Shown: positions 23,986 through 33,085 of the stretch, piece after piece | Position numbering within the stretch: position 1 is the stretch's first letter | Layout: the number at the start of each line of letters is the position of its first letter | Origin: Lentzea sp033794685 | GTDB taxonomy: Bacteria; Actinomycetota; Actinomycetes; Mycobacteriales; Pseudonocardiaceae | Assembly (NCBI GenBank): GCA_033794685.1 | Contig: JARAYZ010000001.1 | Direction: 5' to 3' (one strand) | DNA length: 64,000 bases | Translations under genes and position numbers: made by a program | The notes under the pieces: generated by a model | The model's input: the letters and a program-made list of their open reading frames with translations, nothing else | Database searches by the model: none | What the model was told of the DNA's origin: nothing

Positions 23986-24487
23986 GTTGTTGCGGTTCGC
24001 CGCGTCCTTGGTGCCCTCCGAGGTGCGGAGCACGGACCTGCTCGACTACCTGGACCTCGAAGAGTGGGAGCTCGTGCTCCAGCTGCTGGGGGAGTTCGAC
24101 GGCAACACCTGGCAGACACCGCGCTACTGGGCCCTGCTGGCCGAGGCGGCCACGCAGATGGACCAGGACGACGCCTGGTTCCAGTGGCGGTGCGTGGAGT
24201 CGATCCAAGGGGTGCTGCGGGTGGAGCTGACCATGGCCGTCGCCGCGGAACCGTTGCGGGCCAGGGGAGAACGCCCGACGTGGGACGTCACGGGCAGGCA
24301 CCAGCGGGTGGCCGCGCTGTGGATCGAGTCCAAGCCGGTGCTGGGGCCCGGCGAACGGGCGACGGCCCGGCTGAGGCCGTTCGTGCCGCCGGCGTGGGCG
24401 CACCTGATCCGGGGCGACACGATCACGTTGCTCGGCAGCTCGCCGGGGACGGCGAAGATCATCGAAAAGATACCGCCGCGGCCCTGA
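23954..24487 (+). CDS. conserved protein of unknown function, tandem paralogue
   Basis: 177 residues if GTG 23954 is used, overlapping the previous gene by 32 bp; TTG 23987 is another possible start. It shares LLDYLDLEEWELVLQLLGEF, TWQTPRYWALLAEAATQM and the EF-Tu-domain-III-like tail (WIESKPVLGPGERATARLRP, HLIRGDTITLLG) with its neighbour. The pair arose by tandem duplication and is co-transcribed with radA. Function is unknown; a nucleic-acid or immunity role is only a guess. Confidence 0.7.
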   Translation: MLGRHDSEIGELLRFAASLVPSEVRSTDLLDYLDLEEWELVLQLLGEFDGNTWQTPRYWALLAEAATQMDQDDAWFQWRCVESIQGVLRVELTMAVAAEPLRARGERPTWDVTGRHQRVAALWIESKPVLGPGERATARLRPFVPPAWAHLIRGDTITLLGSSPGTAKIIEKIPPRP

Positions 24488-24518
24488 ACAGGACCGCGGC
24501 GGCAGCAGAACTACGAGA

Positions 24519-27050
24519 TCACTGCGAGAGCAGCTGGGCGCAGCGGATCAGGCCCAGGTGCGAGTACGCCTGCGGGTGGTTGCCCAGCGAGCGTTCCGCG
24601 ACCGGGTCGTACTCCTCGGGCAGCAGGCCGGTGGGGCCTGCTGCCGCGACGATCTGGCCGAACAGCTCCTCGGCCTCGGTGCGGCGGCCGGTGAGCAAGT
24701 ACGACTCGATCATCCAGGCGGCGCAGAGGTGGAAGCCGCCCTCGTCGCCGGGCAGGCCGTCGTCGCGGTGGTAGCGGTACACGGTGGAACCGGACCGCAG
24801 CTCCGCCTCGATCGCGGTCACCGTCGACTGGAAGCGCTCGTCGGCTGGGTCGATCAACCCCGACAGGCCCACGAACAGCGAGGCGGCGTCGAGGTCGTCG
24901 CCGTCGTAGGCCGTGGTGAAGGACTGGACCTCGTCGTTCCAGCCGTTCTTCAAAACGTCGGTGGCGATCGTGTCGCGCAGCGGAACCCACGACGGGTCCA
25001 GCTCGCGGCCGAACTGCTCGCCGAGCTTGATGGCGCGGTCGATGGTCAGCCAGCACATGACCTTGGAGTACACGTGGTGGCGCGGCGCGTGCCGTTCCTC
25101 CCAGATGCCGTGGTCGGGTTCGTGCCAGCGCCGGGAGACGGCCTCGGCCATCGCCTGGACCATCGTCCAGTCGGCGTCCGAGAGCGACCCGCGTGCGGTC
25201 GCGAGCTGGACGACCAGGTCGACGACCGGGCCGAACACGTCGAGCTGCACCTGCTGGTTCGCGAGGTTGCCCACGCGGACCGGGCGGGAGCCGGCGTAGC
25301 CGGGCAGCGACTCGATGACGGCCTCGGCGCCCAGCTGGGTGCCGTGCAGCGTGTACAGCGGGTGCAGCCGCTCGGGGCCCGGGATGGTCTCCAGGACGCC
25401 GTGCAGCCACGCCAGGAAGCCGTCGGCCTCCGCGAACGAGCCCACCGACACCAGGGCGGCGGCGGTCATCGCGCCGTCGCGCAGCCAGCAGTAGCGGTAG
25501 TCCCAGTTCCGGACACCACCGAGCTCCTCGGGCAGCGACGTCGTCGCGGCCGCCATGATCGACCCGGAGTCCTTGTGGACCAGGCCGCGCAGGGTCAGCG
25601 CCGAGCGCAGCACCAGGTCGGTCTGCACCTTCGGCAGGTGCAGGCCCGCGGCCCAGTCCGACCAGTAGCCCGCGGCGCGGTCACGGCGGACCGACTCGGC
25701 CTGAGCGTGCTCGGTGATGTCGTCGGTGCCGCACCGCAGCTCCAGCAACACCGGCGCACCCTCGCGTGGACGCACCACGGCGCGTGCGGTCTCCTGCACG
25801 CCGTCGGAGGTGATCTCCCAGTCGACGCCGGGCGAACGCAGCACCATCGGGTCCGAGGTGCCGACGATGCGCAGGCCGTCGCGCTCGCGCAGCAGCCGCA
25901 CCGGCACCTGCCCGAACTCGGGGCGCGGCGCGAACGTGATCACCGCGTTGGTCGAGCCGGAGATGCGCCGCACGAGGTCGGTGCGGTGCGAGGCGAGATC
26001 GTGCTCCAGGTAGTCCGTCACCAGGAGCCTCGACCAGCGGGTCTCCACGATCATCGTGCCCGGCAGGTACCGCTGGCCCAACGGCAGCGAACCGTGCTCC
26101 GGCTTGATCGAGAAGTGGCCTGCGGCCGGGCCACCGAGCAGGTCCGCGAAGATCGCCGCGGAGTCCGGCTCGGGATGGCACAGCCAGTTGACCTTGGCGT
26201 CCGGCGTCACGAGAGCAACCGAACGCTCGTTCGCGAGCATCGTCAGACGCTCGATCGGCACCGCCTGATCGCCGTGCAGCCACGCGCGACGTTCCTCCAG
26301 CAGGAACGCCAGCACCGTCGCCACGTCGGCGGGGTCGGACACGTAGTGCTGGGCCAGCGACTCGCCGGGACCCACGCGGATGCCCAGGTCGGGCCCGTGC
26401 AGGCGCTCGAACGCCTTCTCGTCCGTCACGTCGTCGCCCAGGAAGATCGCCGCGGTGGCGCCGACCTGGTGACGCAGGATGTCGAGGGCGTGGCCCTTGT
26501 TGGTCTCGACGACGGCCAGTTCGATGACGGCCTTGCCCTCGGTGACCTGCACACCTTCCCAGGTGCACGGACCGGAGCGGACGGCGTCGAGCACCGCGGC
26601 GCCGATGGCCTCGGTCGCCGCACGACGGACGTGCACGGCGATCGAAGCGGGCTTGACCTCGAGGTGCACGCCCTCCTGGCCGTCGACGATCTCTTCGAGG
26701 TCGGCCTCGATGCGCCGCAGCAACGCCTTGGCGTCGCCGTCGAGCGCGTGCACGAAACCGACGTCGAACTCGGAACCGTGCGAGCCCACCAGGTGGACCT
26801 CGCCCGGCAGGCGGGAAAGGGTGGCCAGGTCGCGCAGCGCACGGCCGGAGATCACAGCCGACGTCGTCTCGTGCAGCGATGCCAGCGAACGCAGCGCGTT
26901 CACCGACTCCGGGAGCGGGCGGGCCGCCTCCGGGTCGCTCACGATCGGCGCGAGTGTTCCGTCGTAGTCGCTGGCTACAAGTAGTCGCGGGGTCCGCGCG
27001 AGCTGAACGATCGCTCGGCGCAGTTCGGCGGGGAGGGCCTCGGCGGTCAA
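24519..27050 (-). CDS. otsB: trehalose-6-phosphate phosphatase fused to GH15 trehalase/glucoamylase-type domain
   Basis: 843 residues. Residues 1-250 are an OtsB HAD phosphatase: DYDGTLAP with Asp28/Asp30, SGRALRDL, GSHGSEFD and GDDVTDEKAFE. Residues 265-843 are a glycoside hydrolase family 15 domain: FSIKPEHGSLPLGQRYLPG, the signature RNWDYRYCWLRDGAMTAAAL, GIWEERHAPRHHVYSK (general-acid Glu region) and LLPEEYDP (general-base Glu region). One half makes trehalose from trehalose 6-phosphate; the other probably hydrolyses trehalose or an alpha-glucan. No signal peptide, so cytoplasmic. otsA lies immediately upstream. Both active sites look intact. Confidence 0.9.
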   Translation of the reverse strand: MTAEALPAELRRAIVQLARTPRLLVASDYDGTLAPIVSDPEAARPLPESVNALRSLASLHETTSAVISGRALRDLATLSRLPGEVHLVGSHGSEFDVGFVHALDGDAKALLRRIEADLEEIVDGQEGVHLEVKPASIAVHVRRAATEAIGAAVLDAVRSGPCTWEGVQVTEGKAVIELAVVETNKGHALDILRHQVGATAAIFLGDDVTDEKAFERLHGPDLGIRVGPGESLAQHYVSDPADVATVLAFLLEERRAWLHGDQAVPIERLTMLANERSVALVTPDAKVNWLCHPEPDSAAIFADLLGGPAAGHFSIKPEHGSLPLGQRYLPGTMIVETRWSRLLVTDYLEHDLASHRTDLVRRISGSTNAVITFAPRPEFGQVPVRLLRERDGLRIVGTSDPMVLRSPGVDWEITSDGVQETARAVVRPREGAPVLLELRCGTDDITEHAQAESVRRDRAAGYWSDWAAGLHLPKVQTDLVLRSALTLRGLVHKDSGSIMAAATTSLPEELGGVRNWDYRYCWLRDGAMTAAALVSVGSFAEADGFLAWLHGVLETIPGPERLHPLYTLHGTQLGAEAVIESLPGYAGSRPVRVGNLANQQVQLDVFGPVVDLVVQLATARGSLSDADWTMVQAMAEAVSRRWHEPDHGIWEERHAPRHHVYSKVMCWLTIDRAIKLGEQFGRELDPSWVPLRDTIATDVLKNGWNDEVQSFTTAYDGDDLDAASLFVGLSGLIDPADERFQSTVTAIEAELRSGSTVYRYHRDDGLPGDEGGFHLCAAWMIESYLLTGRRTEAEELFGQIVAAAGPTGLLPEEYDPVAERSLGNHPQAYSHLGLIRCAQLLSQ

Positions 27051-27101
27051 CGCCCCTCCTGGAGCACTCGATGGGTCGGGTTCAAAACGATCTGAAAGGA
27101 T

Positions 27102-28541
27102 TCAGACCGAGGTCTGCGTGCCCAACGCCTCCAGGAACGACCTCGCCCAGCGGTCAACGTCGTGGGTGAGGACTTGGCGGCGCAGCGCGCGCATCCTACG
27201 GCGCCCCTCGGCGGGATCGATGTCGAGGGCGGCCTGCAGAGCGTTCTTGACACCGTCCAGGTCATGGGGGTTCACCAGGAACGCACTGGTCAGTTCTGCG
27301 GCAGCGCCGGCGAACTCACTGAGCACCAGAGCTCCACCAAGATCATATCGGCAGGCCACGTACTCCTTGCACACGAGGTTCATTCCGTCCCGAACGGGCG
27401 TGACGACCATGACGTCCGCCGCGCTCATGAACGCGACGAGCTCCTCGCGGTTCACCGACTGGTGCAGGTAGTGCACGACGGGCTTGCCGACGCGGCCGAA
27501 CTCGCCGTTGATCCGGCCGACGGACTGCTCGATGTCCTTGCGCATCGTCACGTAGTGGTCGACGCGCTCACGGCTGGGCGTGGCGAGCTGGACCATCGCG
27601 ACGTCCTCGGGGTCCACGCGTCCGTCCGCGATCAGCTCGTACAGAGCGCGGATCCGGACGTCGATGCCCTTCGTGTAGTCGAGGCGGTCCACACCCAGCA
27701 GGATGCGCTTGGGGTTGCCGAGGTCCGCTCGAATCTGCTTCGCGCGGGCCTGCGTCTCCTTGCGCCGGGCCACCGCGTCGAGGCCCGCGCTGTCGATCGA
27801 GATCGGGAACGCGCCGACGCGCACGGTGCGGTCACCGACCTGCACGACACCCGGCCGGGTCCGGACGCCGACGGTGCCGCGGCTGGGCTCCAGGCCGACG
27901 AGGCGGCGGGCCAGCCAGAGGAAGTTCTGCGCGCCGCCGGGCCGGTGGAAGCCCACCAGGTCGGCGCCGAGCAGGCCGCGGATGATCTCCGTGCGCCACG
28001 GGAGCTGCATGAACAGCTCGACCGGCGGGAACGGGATGTGCAGGAAGAAGCCGATCTTGAGGTCGGGCCGCTGCTCGCGCAGCATCGCCGGGACGAGCTG
28101 CAGCTGGTAGTCCTGCACCCACACCGTCGCGCCCTGGGCGGCCACCTTCGCGGTCGCGTCGGCGAACCGCTGGTTGACCTTCACGTACGTGTTCCACCAG
28201 TGCCGGTGGAAGGCCGGCTGCGCCACGACGTCGTGGTAGAGCGGCCAGAGCGTGCCGTTGGAGAAGCCCTCGTAGTAGTCCTCGACCTCCTTGGCCGAGA
28301 GCTCGACGGGGTGCAGCAGCAGGCCGTCGTCCTCGAACGGCGCCACCTCGGTGTCCGAGACGCCCGGCCAGCCGACCCAGGCGCCGCTGTGTGAGCGGAG
28401 GAACGGCTCGAGCGCGCTCACCAGCCCTCCCGGGCTGTGCTTCCAGCGCTCCGTCCCGTCAGGGAGGCGCTCCAGGTCAACCGGCAACCGGTTGGCCACG
28501 ACTACGAACTCTGCCCCGTTCTCGCCTATGTCCATGCTCAC
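27102..28541 (-). CDS. otsA: trehalose-6-phosphate synthase
   Basis: 479 residues, GT20 family. VVVANRLPVDLE, the acceptor-site region WVGWPGV, VWVQDYQLQLVPAMLREQRP, FFLHIPFPPVELF, LGVDRLDYTKGIDVRIRA (donor-site Arg/Lys) and TPVRDGMNLVCKEYVACR are all present. It joins NDP-glucose and glucose 6-phosphate. A second ATG two codons inside (28535) is an alternative start. The otsB-GH15 fusion follows after 51 bp on the same strand, giving the full OtsAB route. Confidence 0.95.
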   Translation of the reverse strand: MSMDIGENGAEFVVVANRLPVDLERLPDGTERWKHSPGGLVSALEPFLRSHSGAWVGWPGVSDTEVAPFEDDGLLLHPVELSAKEVEDYYEGFSNGTLWPLYHDVVAQPAFHRHWWNTYVKVNQRFADATAKVAAQGATVWVQDYQLQLVPAMLREQRPDLKIGFFLHIPFPPVELFMQLPWRTEIIRGLLGADLVGFHRPGGAQNFLWLARRLVGLEPSRGTVGVRTRPGVVQVGDRTVRVGAFPISIDSAGLDAVARRKETQARAKQIRADLGNPKRILLGVDRLDYTKGIDVRIRALYELIADGRVDPEDVAMVQLATPSRERVDHYVTMRKDIEQSVGRINGEFGRVGKPVVHYLHQSVNREELVAFMSAADVMVVTPVRDGMNLVCKEYVACRYDLGGALVLSEFAGAAAELTSAFLVNPHDLDGVKNALQAALDIDPAEGRRRMRALRRQVLTHDVDRWARSFLEALGTQTSV

Positions 28542-28604
28542 GAAAAAGACGCTAGCCGCTGCGCGTCCGGTCGGCGTGTCGTGTAACCCCCGTCACAGCG
28601 AGTT

Positions 28605-30038
28605 TCACTCCAAACGACGCTTCGAGGGTTTGAGCGGTCCGGACATGCGCGGACCTGCGAACTTGCGCTCCAGACGCCCCAGTCCGGTGCGCACCGGCTG
28701 GGCCAGGTACTCGCCGAACACGACACCTCCGGCCAGTGCGAGAGCAATGCCACTCGCGAACACGAGCGTGCTCAAACCGGCCGGATCGCCCTCGGCGGTG
28801 AGCTGGAACAGGCCTCGGTAGGTGGTCCAGCCGGGCAGCAGCGGGACGACGCCGGCCTGCACGACGACGAGCGTCGGGATGCGCAGCCGGCGGGTCATCG
28901 TGGCGCCGCCGAACCCGGTGATCGCGGCGGCCACGGCGGAGCTCAGCAGCGCGTCGAGGCCGAGGCTCGTCATGAGGCCGTACGCGGACGTGCCGATCGC
29001 GCCGGAGAGGGCGGCGGCGACGAGCGCGCGGGGCCGGGCGTAACAGGCGAGCGCGAAGAACGCACTCGTCGCCGCGCCGGCCGCGAACTGCATCGGCACC
29101 GCGGAGATCAACGCGGGCAACGGGTCGCTGAGCCGGATGTCCAGTCCGAAGTGGACGGCCGCGCGGATCGCCAGCGCGACACCCGCGATCAGACCGGCGC
29201 TGAGCAGCACGGTCTCGACGGTGCGGCCGGCGGCGGTGACGTTGTAGCCGGAGATCGCGTCCTGCACGGTGCTGACCAGTGCGAGCCCGGACAGCAGCAC
29301 GACGATCCCGACGGCCACGAGCAGACTCGGCCGCACCGGCAGCAGGCCGGTCGAGAAGATCGCGAGCGCCGCGCCCGTGCCGAGCGCTCCGCCGACGAGT
29401 TGCTGGAAGAAGAACGGCAGGTTGCGCCGGTTGAGGACCCGGCCGACCCGGTCGACCACGGCGGTGATGACCGCGGCGGTGAGCGCGAGCACCAGCCCGC
29501 CGCCGACGAGGAACGCGACCGCGGCAGCCATGCCACCCCATGCGACGGTGGCGATCCAACGCGGGTACGGGTGCGCGGCGTTCGTGATGTCTTCGAGCCG
29601 TGCGTGCGCTTCTTCGATCGGTCCCAGATTGCGCACCAGGTGCTCGACGTCCGCGAGCCGCGTGTAGTCGAGACTGCGCTGGCGAACGACGCGGATGGAC
29701 GTGATCGGCAACGCCTCTGTGCCGCGATGACACGACACGCTGATAGAGGTGTAGATCACGTCGACTTCCGTGTGCGGAAGTCCATAGCTCTCGGTGACCG
29801 AGAGAATCGTGGCTGTCACATCGGCCGCGCCGGCTCCGCTGGACATCTGGACCTCACCGATCTTCAGGGCGAGATCGAGTACCAGGTGAACCGTGGTGTC
29901 ATCGGGCAGGGCAGGGCCGTGCAGGCTGTTCGTGGAAATCTCGTGCACCTCCGTCGTGTGATCGTGGCAGGGACTTCGACTGTTGCTGTGTCGTCTGCCA
30001 CCTCCGATCGGGCGACCCGAAAAGGAGGACATGATCAC
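28605..30038 (-). CDS. threonine/serine exporter family protein (ThrE type)
   Basis: 477 residues. The N-terminal half (45-165) is the ThrE domain with LALKIGEVQMSSGAGAADVT, where the buried helix carries catalytic-like polar residues; about ten membrane segments follow (from WGGMAAAVAFLVGGGLVLAL onward), including the C-terminal ThrE2-like half. Corynebacterium ThrE exports threonine and serine; the substrate here is inferred. ATG 30038 and 30032 are both possible starts. It ends 63 bp before otsA on the same strand. Confidence 0.85.
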   Translation of the reverse strand: MIMSSFSGRPIGGGRRHSNSRSPCHDHTTEVHEISTNSLHGPALPDDTTVHLVLDLALKIGEVQMSSGAGAADVTATILSVTESYGLPHTEVDVIYTSISVSCHRGTEALPITSIRVVRQRSLDYTRLADVEHLVRNLGPIEEAHARLEDITNAAHPYPRWIATVAWGGMAAAVAFLVGGGLVLALTAAVITAVVDRVGRVLNRRNLPFFFQQLVGGALGTGAALAIFSTGLLPVRPSLLVAVGIVVLLSGLALVSTVQDAISGYNVTAAGRTVETVLLSAGLIAGVALAIRAAVHFGLDIRLSDPLPALISAVPMQFAAGAATSAFFALACYARPRALVAAALSGAIGTSAYGLMTSLGLDALLSSAVAAAITGFGGATMTRRLRIPTLVVVQAGVVPLLPGWTTYRGLFQLTAEGDPAGLSTLVFASGIALALAGGVVFGEYLAQPVRTGLGRLERKFAGPRMSGPLKPSKRRLE

Positions 30039-30207
30039 TGTCCGTTGGTTACCCTCCTGACCTGGTCAAGGCGGTCACTCCGACGCATTGATCCACTCGG
30101 TTGGTTGGTCTGACTCCTGTTGGAGCAATCCGATCACACTGAGAGCAGACCGTTCGCCGCAGGTAGCACCCGCAACGGGCGCTTACGATGTTCGCGAACA
30201 CGCGCCG

Positions 30208-30280
30208 GCCGGCGTAGCTCAATTGGCAGAGCACTCGCCTTGTAAGCGAAAGGTTAGGGGTTCGATTCCCCTCGCCGGCT
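30208..30280 (+). tRNA. tRNA-Thr(UGU)
   Basis: 73 bases fold as a cloverleaf: acceptor GCCGGCG (30208-30214) with CGCCGGC (30273-30279), D-loop TAGCTCAATTGGCAGAGC, anticodon loop CTTGTAA giving TGT, and T-arm AGGGGTTCGATTCCCCT. The 3' CCA is not encoded. A possible -10 box TACGAT lies at 30184-30189. No integrase or attachment repeat is seen nearby. Confidence 0.97.
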
Positions 30281-30286
30281 CTTTCG

Positions 30287-30324
30287 GAGAAGAGGGTTCG
30301 CCCAGGTGGGCGGACCCTCTTCTC
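30287..30324. terminator. terminator after tRNA-Thr
   Basis: GAGAAGAGGGTTCGCCC (30287-30303), loop AGGT, GGGCGGACCCTCTTCTC (30308-30324): a 17-bp stem with one wobble pair. It starts 7 bp after the tRNA and also lies past the stop of the convergent gene, so it can act on both. Confidence 0.85.
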
Positions 30325-30343
30325 ATTTCAGTCATGCGGTCCG

Positions 30344-31987
30344 TCAGCTTTTGCGAACGAGCCCGGTAAAGCCCGCGACGCTCAGCGTGGCGAACGACCA
30401 ACCGAGGATCTGCACCACCCAGCCTGCTCCGGTCGCCCACTGTCCGGCTGGACCGTTCGCCAGTTCGCATCTCGGTGTGCCACCGAGCTTCACCAGCGGG
30501 ATCGCGAGATCCGCCGCAAGACTGATCCTGTTCACAGGTGAACACGCGTCCGCGGGGCGGTCTTTGGCCGGTGTCAGGCCGTTATAGGCGTTCGTTGTCC
30601 ACACGAGACAGAGCGCTAGCAGGAACGTCGCCAGTAAACCAATCACCGCCCGCGACGGTCTGTAGCCGTAGCCGAGAGTGACGCCCAGGAACCAGTGCCA
30701 CAGCTTGTTGCCGGGGTCGCCTCGGTGTCCGATGTCGCGTTGCTGGGCGATCAGGATGCGGCGGGCGGTGTGTTCGTGGCCGGCGGCGCGGTGGACGGCG
30801 GCGAGCTGTTGATAGGGCTGGGCCTCGTAGCCGGGGGTGCGGTCGCGCAGCATCGTGAGCCACGCCTCGACGTCCTCCGGAGCGTCCGGATAGGACAGTC
30901 CGTCCAGGGTGGCCGAGACCTCGGTCAGGTTCTCCGGTTCCAGCCCGAGCGCTCGTCCAGCCGTCGTGCGGAACAGGTCGAGCTCCAGGCCGTCGCCGCG
31001 GTTGCGGAGCTTCTCCGGGCGGATCGTGAGTTCGCTGCCGATGTCGCAGTTGCTGATCTCCAACGCGGCCTCGTCGCCGTTCGCGTCGATCTCGGCCTTG
31101 CGGATCGTGAGACTCGCCCCGACCGTCGTCGCGTGCAGCGTCAGGGCCTGGCCCGCACGGTTGCGCACGAGTCCGGTGAGGAGGAGTCCCGCGCCGATCT
31201 TCGTGTCGACCATGCGGATGGTGCTGCCGGCCTCCTGCGCCACGGCGTCGATCCCGCCGAGCTTCGCTTCGGAACGGATCCGCGTGCCGTCGGTGCACAG
31301 GGCGCCCCGCAGGACGGTGCCGCGCAGGTCCAGCGCGCCGATGTCGGCTTCCAGGAGGAAGAACGCGTCCCCGTCACCGCGGATGATCGCGTTCTCGGCG
31401 GAGAGGACGCCGCCGACCTTCGCGCCGTTCGCCGTGATCGCGGGACCGGCGACGCCGGTGACGCACGCGTCGTCGAGGACCAGGTCCCCGCCGACGTCGA
31501 CGTTGTCCAGGAACATCGCCTGCCCGCCACGCCAGCCCGGCCGGCAGTGGGCACCGGTGGCCATGAAGGAACCGCCGACCTTCAGGCCGTACGCGGTGAA
31601 CGAGCCGATGCTGGTCCTGTGCAGCGAGAGGGTGCCATCGATCTGGGCGTGGTCGAGGTCGAACTTGTCGGAGCAGCGGGCATCGGTCATCTCGAAGTTC
31701 CTGGTGCGCAGGCCTTCCGCGCGCACGTCCCACACGTTCGTGCTGCTGAGGTCGATCGTGCCGATCTGCGCGTGCTGCAGGGTCAGCTCTTCGGGGAGGT
31801 GGCAGCCGACCAGGGTGAGCGGGCCGTTCATCGTCAGGAAGTCGAGGTCGAGGCGGCCGTCGATCCACGTTCGGTAGATCGTCACGCCGGTGGGCGAGTC
31901 ACGGGCGTCGAGCACCATCGCGCGCACGTCCTCCGCACGCATGAAGGTGTGTTTCTCGTCCTGCTCTGTCTCGTTAGGACGTGACAT
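30344..31987 (-). CDS. beta-helix-like repeat protein with C-terminal membrane anchors
   Basis: 547 residues from ATG 31987; another in-frame ATG at 31999 would overlap the divergent gene. Residues 35-370 consist of degenerate repeats of about 20 residues (GSFTAYGLKVGGSFMATGA; VGGDLVLDDACVTG; IGALDLRGTVLRGAL) that suggest a pentapeptide-like right-handed beta-helix. Residues 400-450 are helical, and two membrane spans follow (AVIGLLATFLLALCLVWTT; WVVQILGWSFATLSVAGFTG). Streptomyces homologues are often called membrane oxidoreductases without evidence; no cofactor motif is visible. Function unknown. Confidence 0.75.
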   Translation of the reverse strand: MSRPNETEQDEKHTFMRAEDVRAMVLDARDSPTGVTIYRTWIDGRLDLDFLTMNGPLTLVGCHLPEELTLQHAQIGTIDLSSTNVWDVRAEGLRTRNFEMTDARCSDKFDLDHAQIDGTLSLHRTSIGSFTAYGLKVGGSFMATGAHCRPGWRGGQAMFLDNVDVGGDLVLDDACVTGVAGPAITANGAKVGGVLSAENAIIRGDGDAFFLLEADIGALDLRGTVLRGALCTDGTRIRSEAKLGGIDAVAQEAGSTIRMVDTKIGAGLLLTGLVRNRAGQALTLHATTVGASLTIRKAEIDANGDEAALEISNCDIGSELTIRPEKLRNRGDGLELDLFRTTAGRALGLEPENLTEVSATLDGLSYPDAPEDVEAWLTMLRDRTPGYEAQPYQQLAAVHRAAGHEHTARRILIAQQRDIGHRGDPGNKLWHWFLGVTLGYGYRPSRAVIGLLATFLLALCLVWTTNAYNGLTPAKDRPADACSPVNRISLAADLAIPLVKLGGTPRCELANGPAGQWATGAGWVVQILGWSFATLSVAGFTGLVRKS

Positions 31988-31997
31988 TGTTGGACCC

Positions 31998-33026
31998 ATG
32001 TCCTACCTCGCGGATAGCGCGCGCTACGACCAGATGACTTACCGGCGGACGGGACGCAGCGGCCTCAAGCTGCCCGCCATCTCGCTCGGCCTGTGGCACA
32101 ACTTCGGCGGTGACCGGCCCTACGAACTGGGCCGCGGGATCGCGCGGAGGGCGTTCGACCTCGGTGTCACGCACTTCGACCTCGCCAACAACTACGGACC
32201 TCCCTACGGGTCTGCCGAGATCACGTTCGGGCAGATCCTCAAGGATGATCTCAGGCCGTACCGCGACGAGCTCGTGATTTCGACCAAGGCCGGCTACGAC
32301 ATGTGGGACGGGCCGTACGGCGAGTGGGGCAGCCGCAAGTACCTGCTCAGTTCCCTCGACCAGTCGCTGACCCGGATGGGGCTCGACTACGTCGACATCT
32401 TCTACTCGCACCGGTTCGACCCGGAGACGCCGCTCGAGGAGACGATGGGCGCGCTCGTGTCCGCGGTCCAGCAGGGCAAGGCGCTCTACGTCGGCATCTC
32501 GTCGTACTCGCCCGCGAAGACCCGCGAGGCCGCCCAACTGCTGAAGAGCGCGGGCGTGCCGTTGCTGATCCACCAGCCGTCGTACTCGATGCTCAACCGC
32601 TGGATCGAGCCGGAGCTGCTCGACACGCTGGAAGAGGTCGGCGCCGGCTGCATCGCGTTCTCGCCGCTCGCGCAGGGCATGCTGACCGACCGCTACCTCG
32701 ACGGTGTTCCCGAGGGGTCGCGCGCGTCGCAGGGCAAGTCGTTGTCGACGGACCTGCTGACCGAGCAGAACCTCGGCCGCATCCGGTCGCTGAACGAGGT
32801 CGCGAAGTCGCGTGGGCAGTCGCTGGCCCAGCTCGCGCTCACGTGGACGATCCGCGACCCGCGCGTCACGTCGGCGTTGATCGGCGCGTCGTCGGTCGGG
32901 CAGCTGGAGCAGAACCTCGCGGCCCTGCAGGCGCCGCCGCTGACCGACGACGAACTCGCCGAGATCGACAAGTACGCCGTCGAGTCGGGCATCGACCTGT
33001 GGGCGACGAGCTCGCAGGCCGAGTGA
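31998..33026 (+). CDS. aldo/keto reductase (YghZ/glyceraldehyde-3-phosphate reductase-like)
   Basis: 342 residues from ATG 31998. A TIM-barrel AKR with the catalytic tetrad region THFDLANNYGPPYGSAE (Asp, Tyr), ISTKAGYDMWDGPYG (Lys) and IFYSHRFDPETP (His), and the NADPH-binding tail ALIGASSVGQLEQNL. The GDRPYE, YDMW and SRKYLLSSLDQSL features fit the YghZ/GPR subgroup, which reduces L-glyceraldehyde 3-phosphate and methylglyoxal. Its start lies 10 bp from the divergent gene start, so each promoter must lie inside the other gene. Confidence 0.9.
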   Translation: MSYLADSARYDQMTYRRTGRSGLKLPAISLGLWHNFGGDRPYELGRGIARRAFDLGVTHFDLANNYGPPYGSAEITFGQILKDDLRPYRDELVISTKAGYDMWDGPYGEWGSRKYLLSSLDQSLTRMGLDYVDIFYSHRFDPETPLEETMGALVSAVQQGKALYVGISSYSPAKTREAAQLLKSAGVPLLIHQPSYSMLNRWIEPELLDTLEEVGAGCIAFSPLAQGMLTDRYLDGVPEGSRASQGKSLSTDLLTEQNLGRIRSLNEVAKSRGQSLAQLALTWTIRDPRVTSALIGASSVGQLEQNLAALQAPPLTDDELAEIDKYAVESGIDLWATSSQAE

Positions 33027-33046
33027 GCCCGCGCCGACGTGAGGAG

Positions 33047-33066
33047 GGCGGTTCGTGAGAGCCGCC
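33047..33066 (+). terminator. small hairpin after the aldo/keto reductase gene
   Basis: GGCGGTTC-GTGA-GAGCCGCC forms an 8-bp stem (one U-G pair) with a GTGA loop, 21 bp after the stop and before the convergent histidine kinase gene. No T-run. Confidence 0.5.
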
Positions 33067-33085
33067 GGTCCCACGCCGGGGCTGG

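Noticed and set aside
24558..26984. 808-residue open frame on the plus strand opposite otsB-GH15
   Set aside because: High-GC antisense artefact: Arg/His/Val-rich with no domain, fully covered by a gene with intact OtsB and GH15 motifs.
30208..30344. tRNA-Thr as an attachment site of an integrated element
   Set aside because: No integrase, excisionase or duplicated tRNA 3' end is found, and flanking genes look chromosomal.
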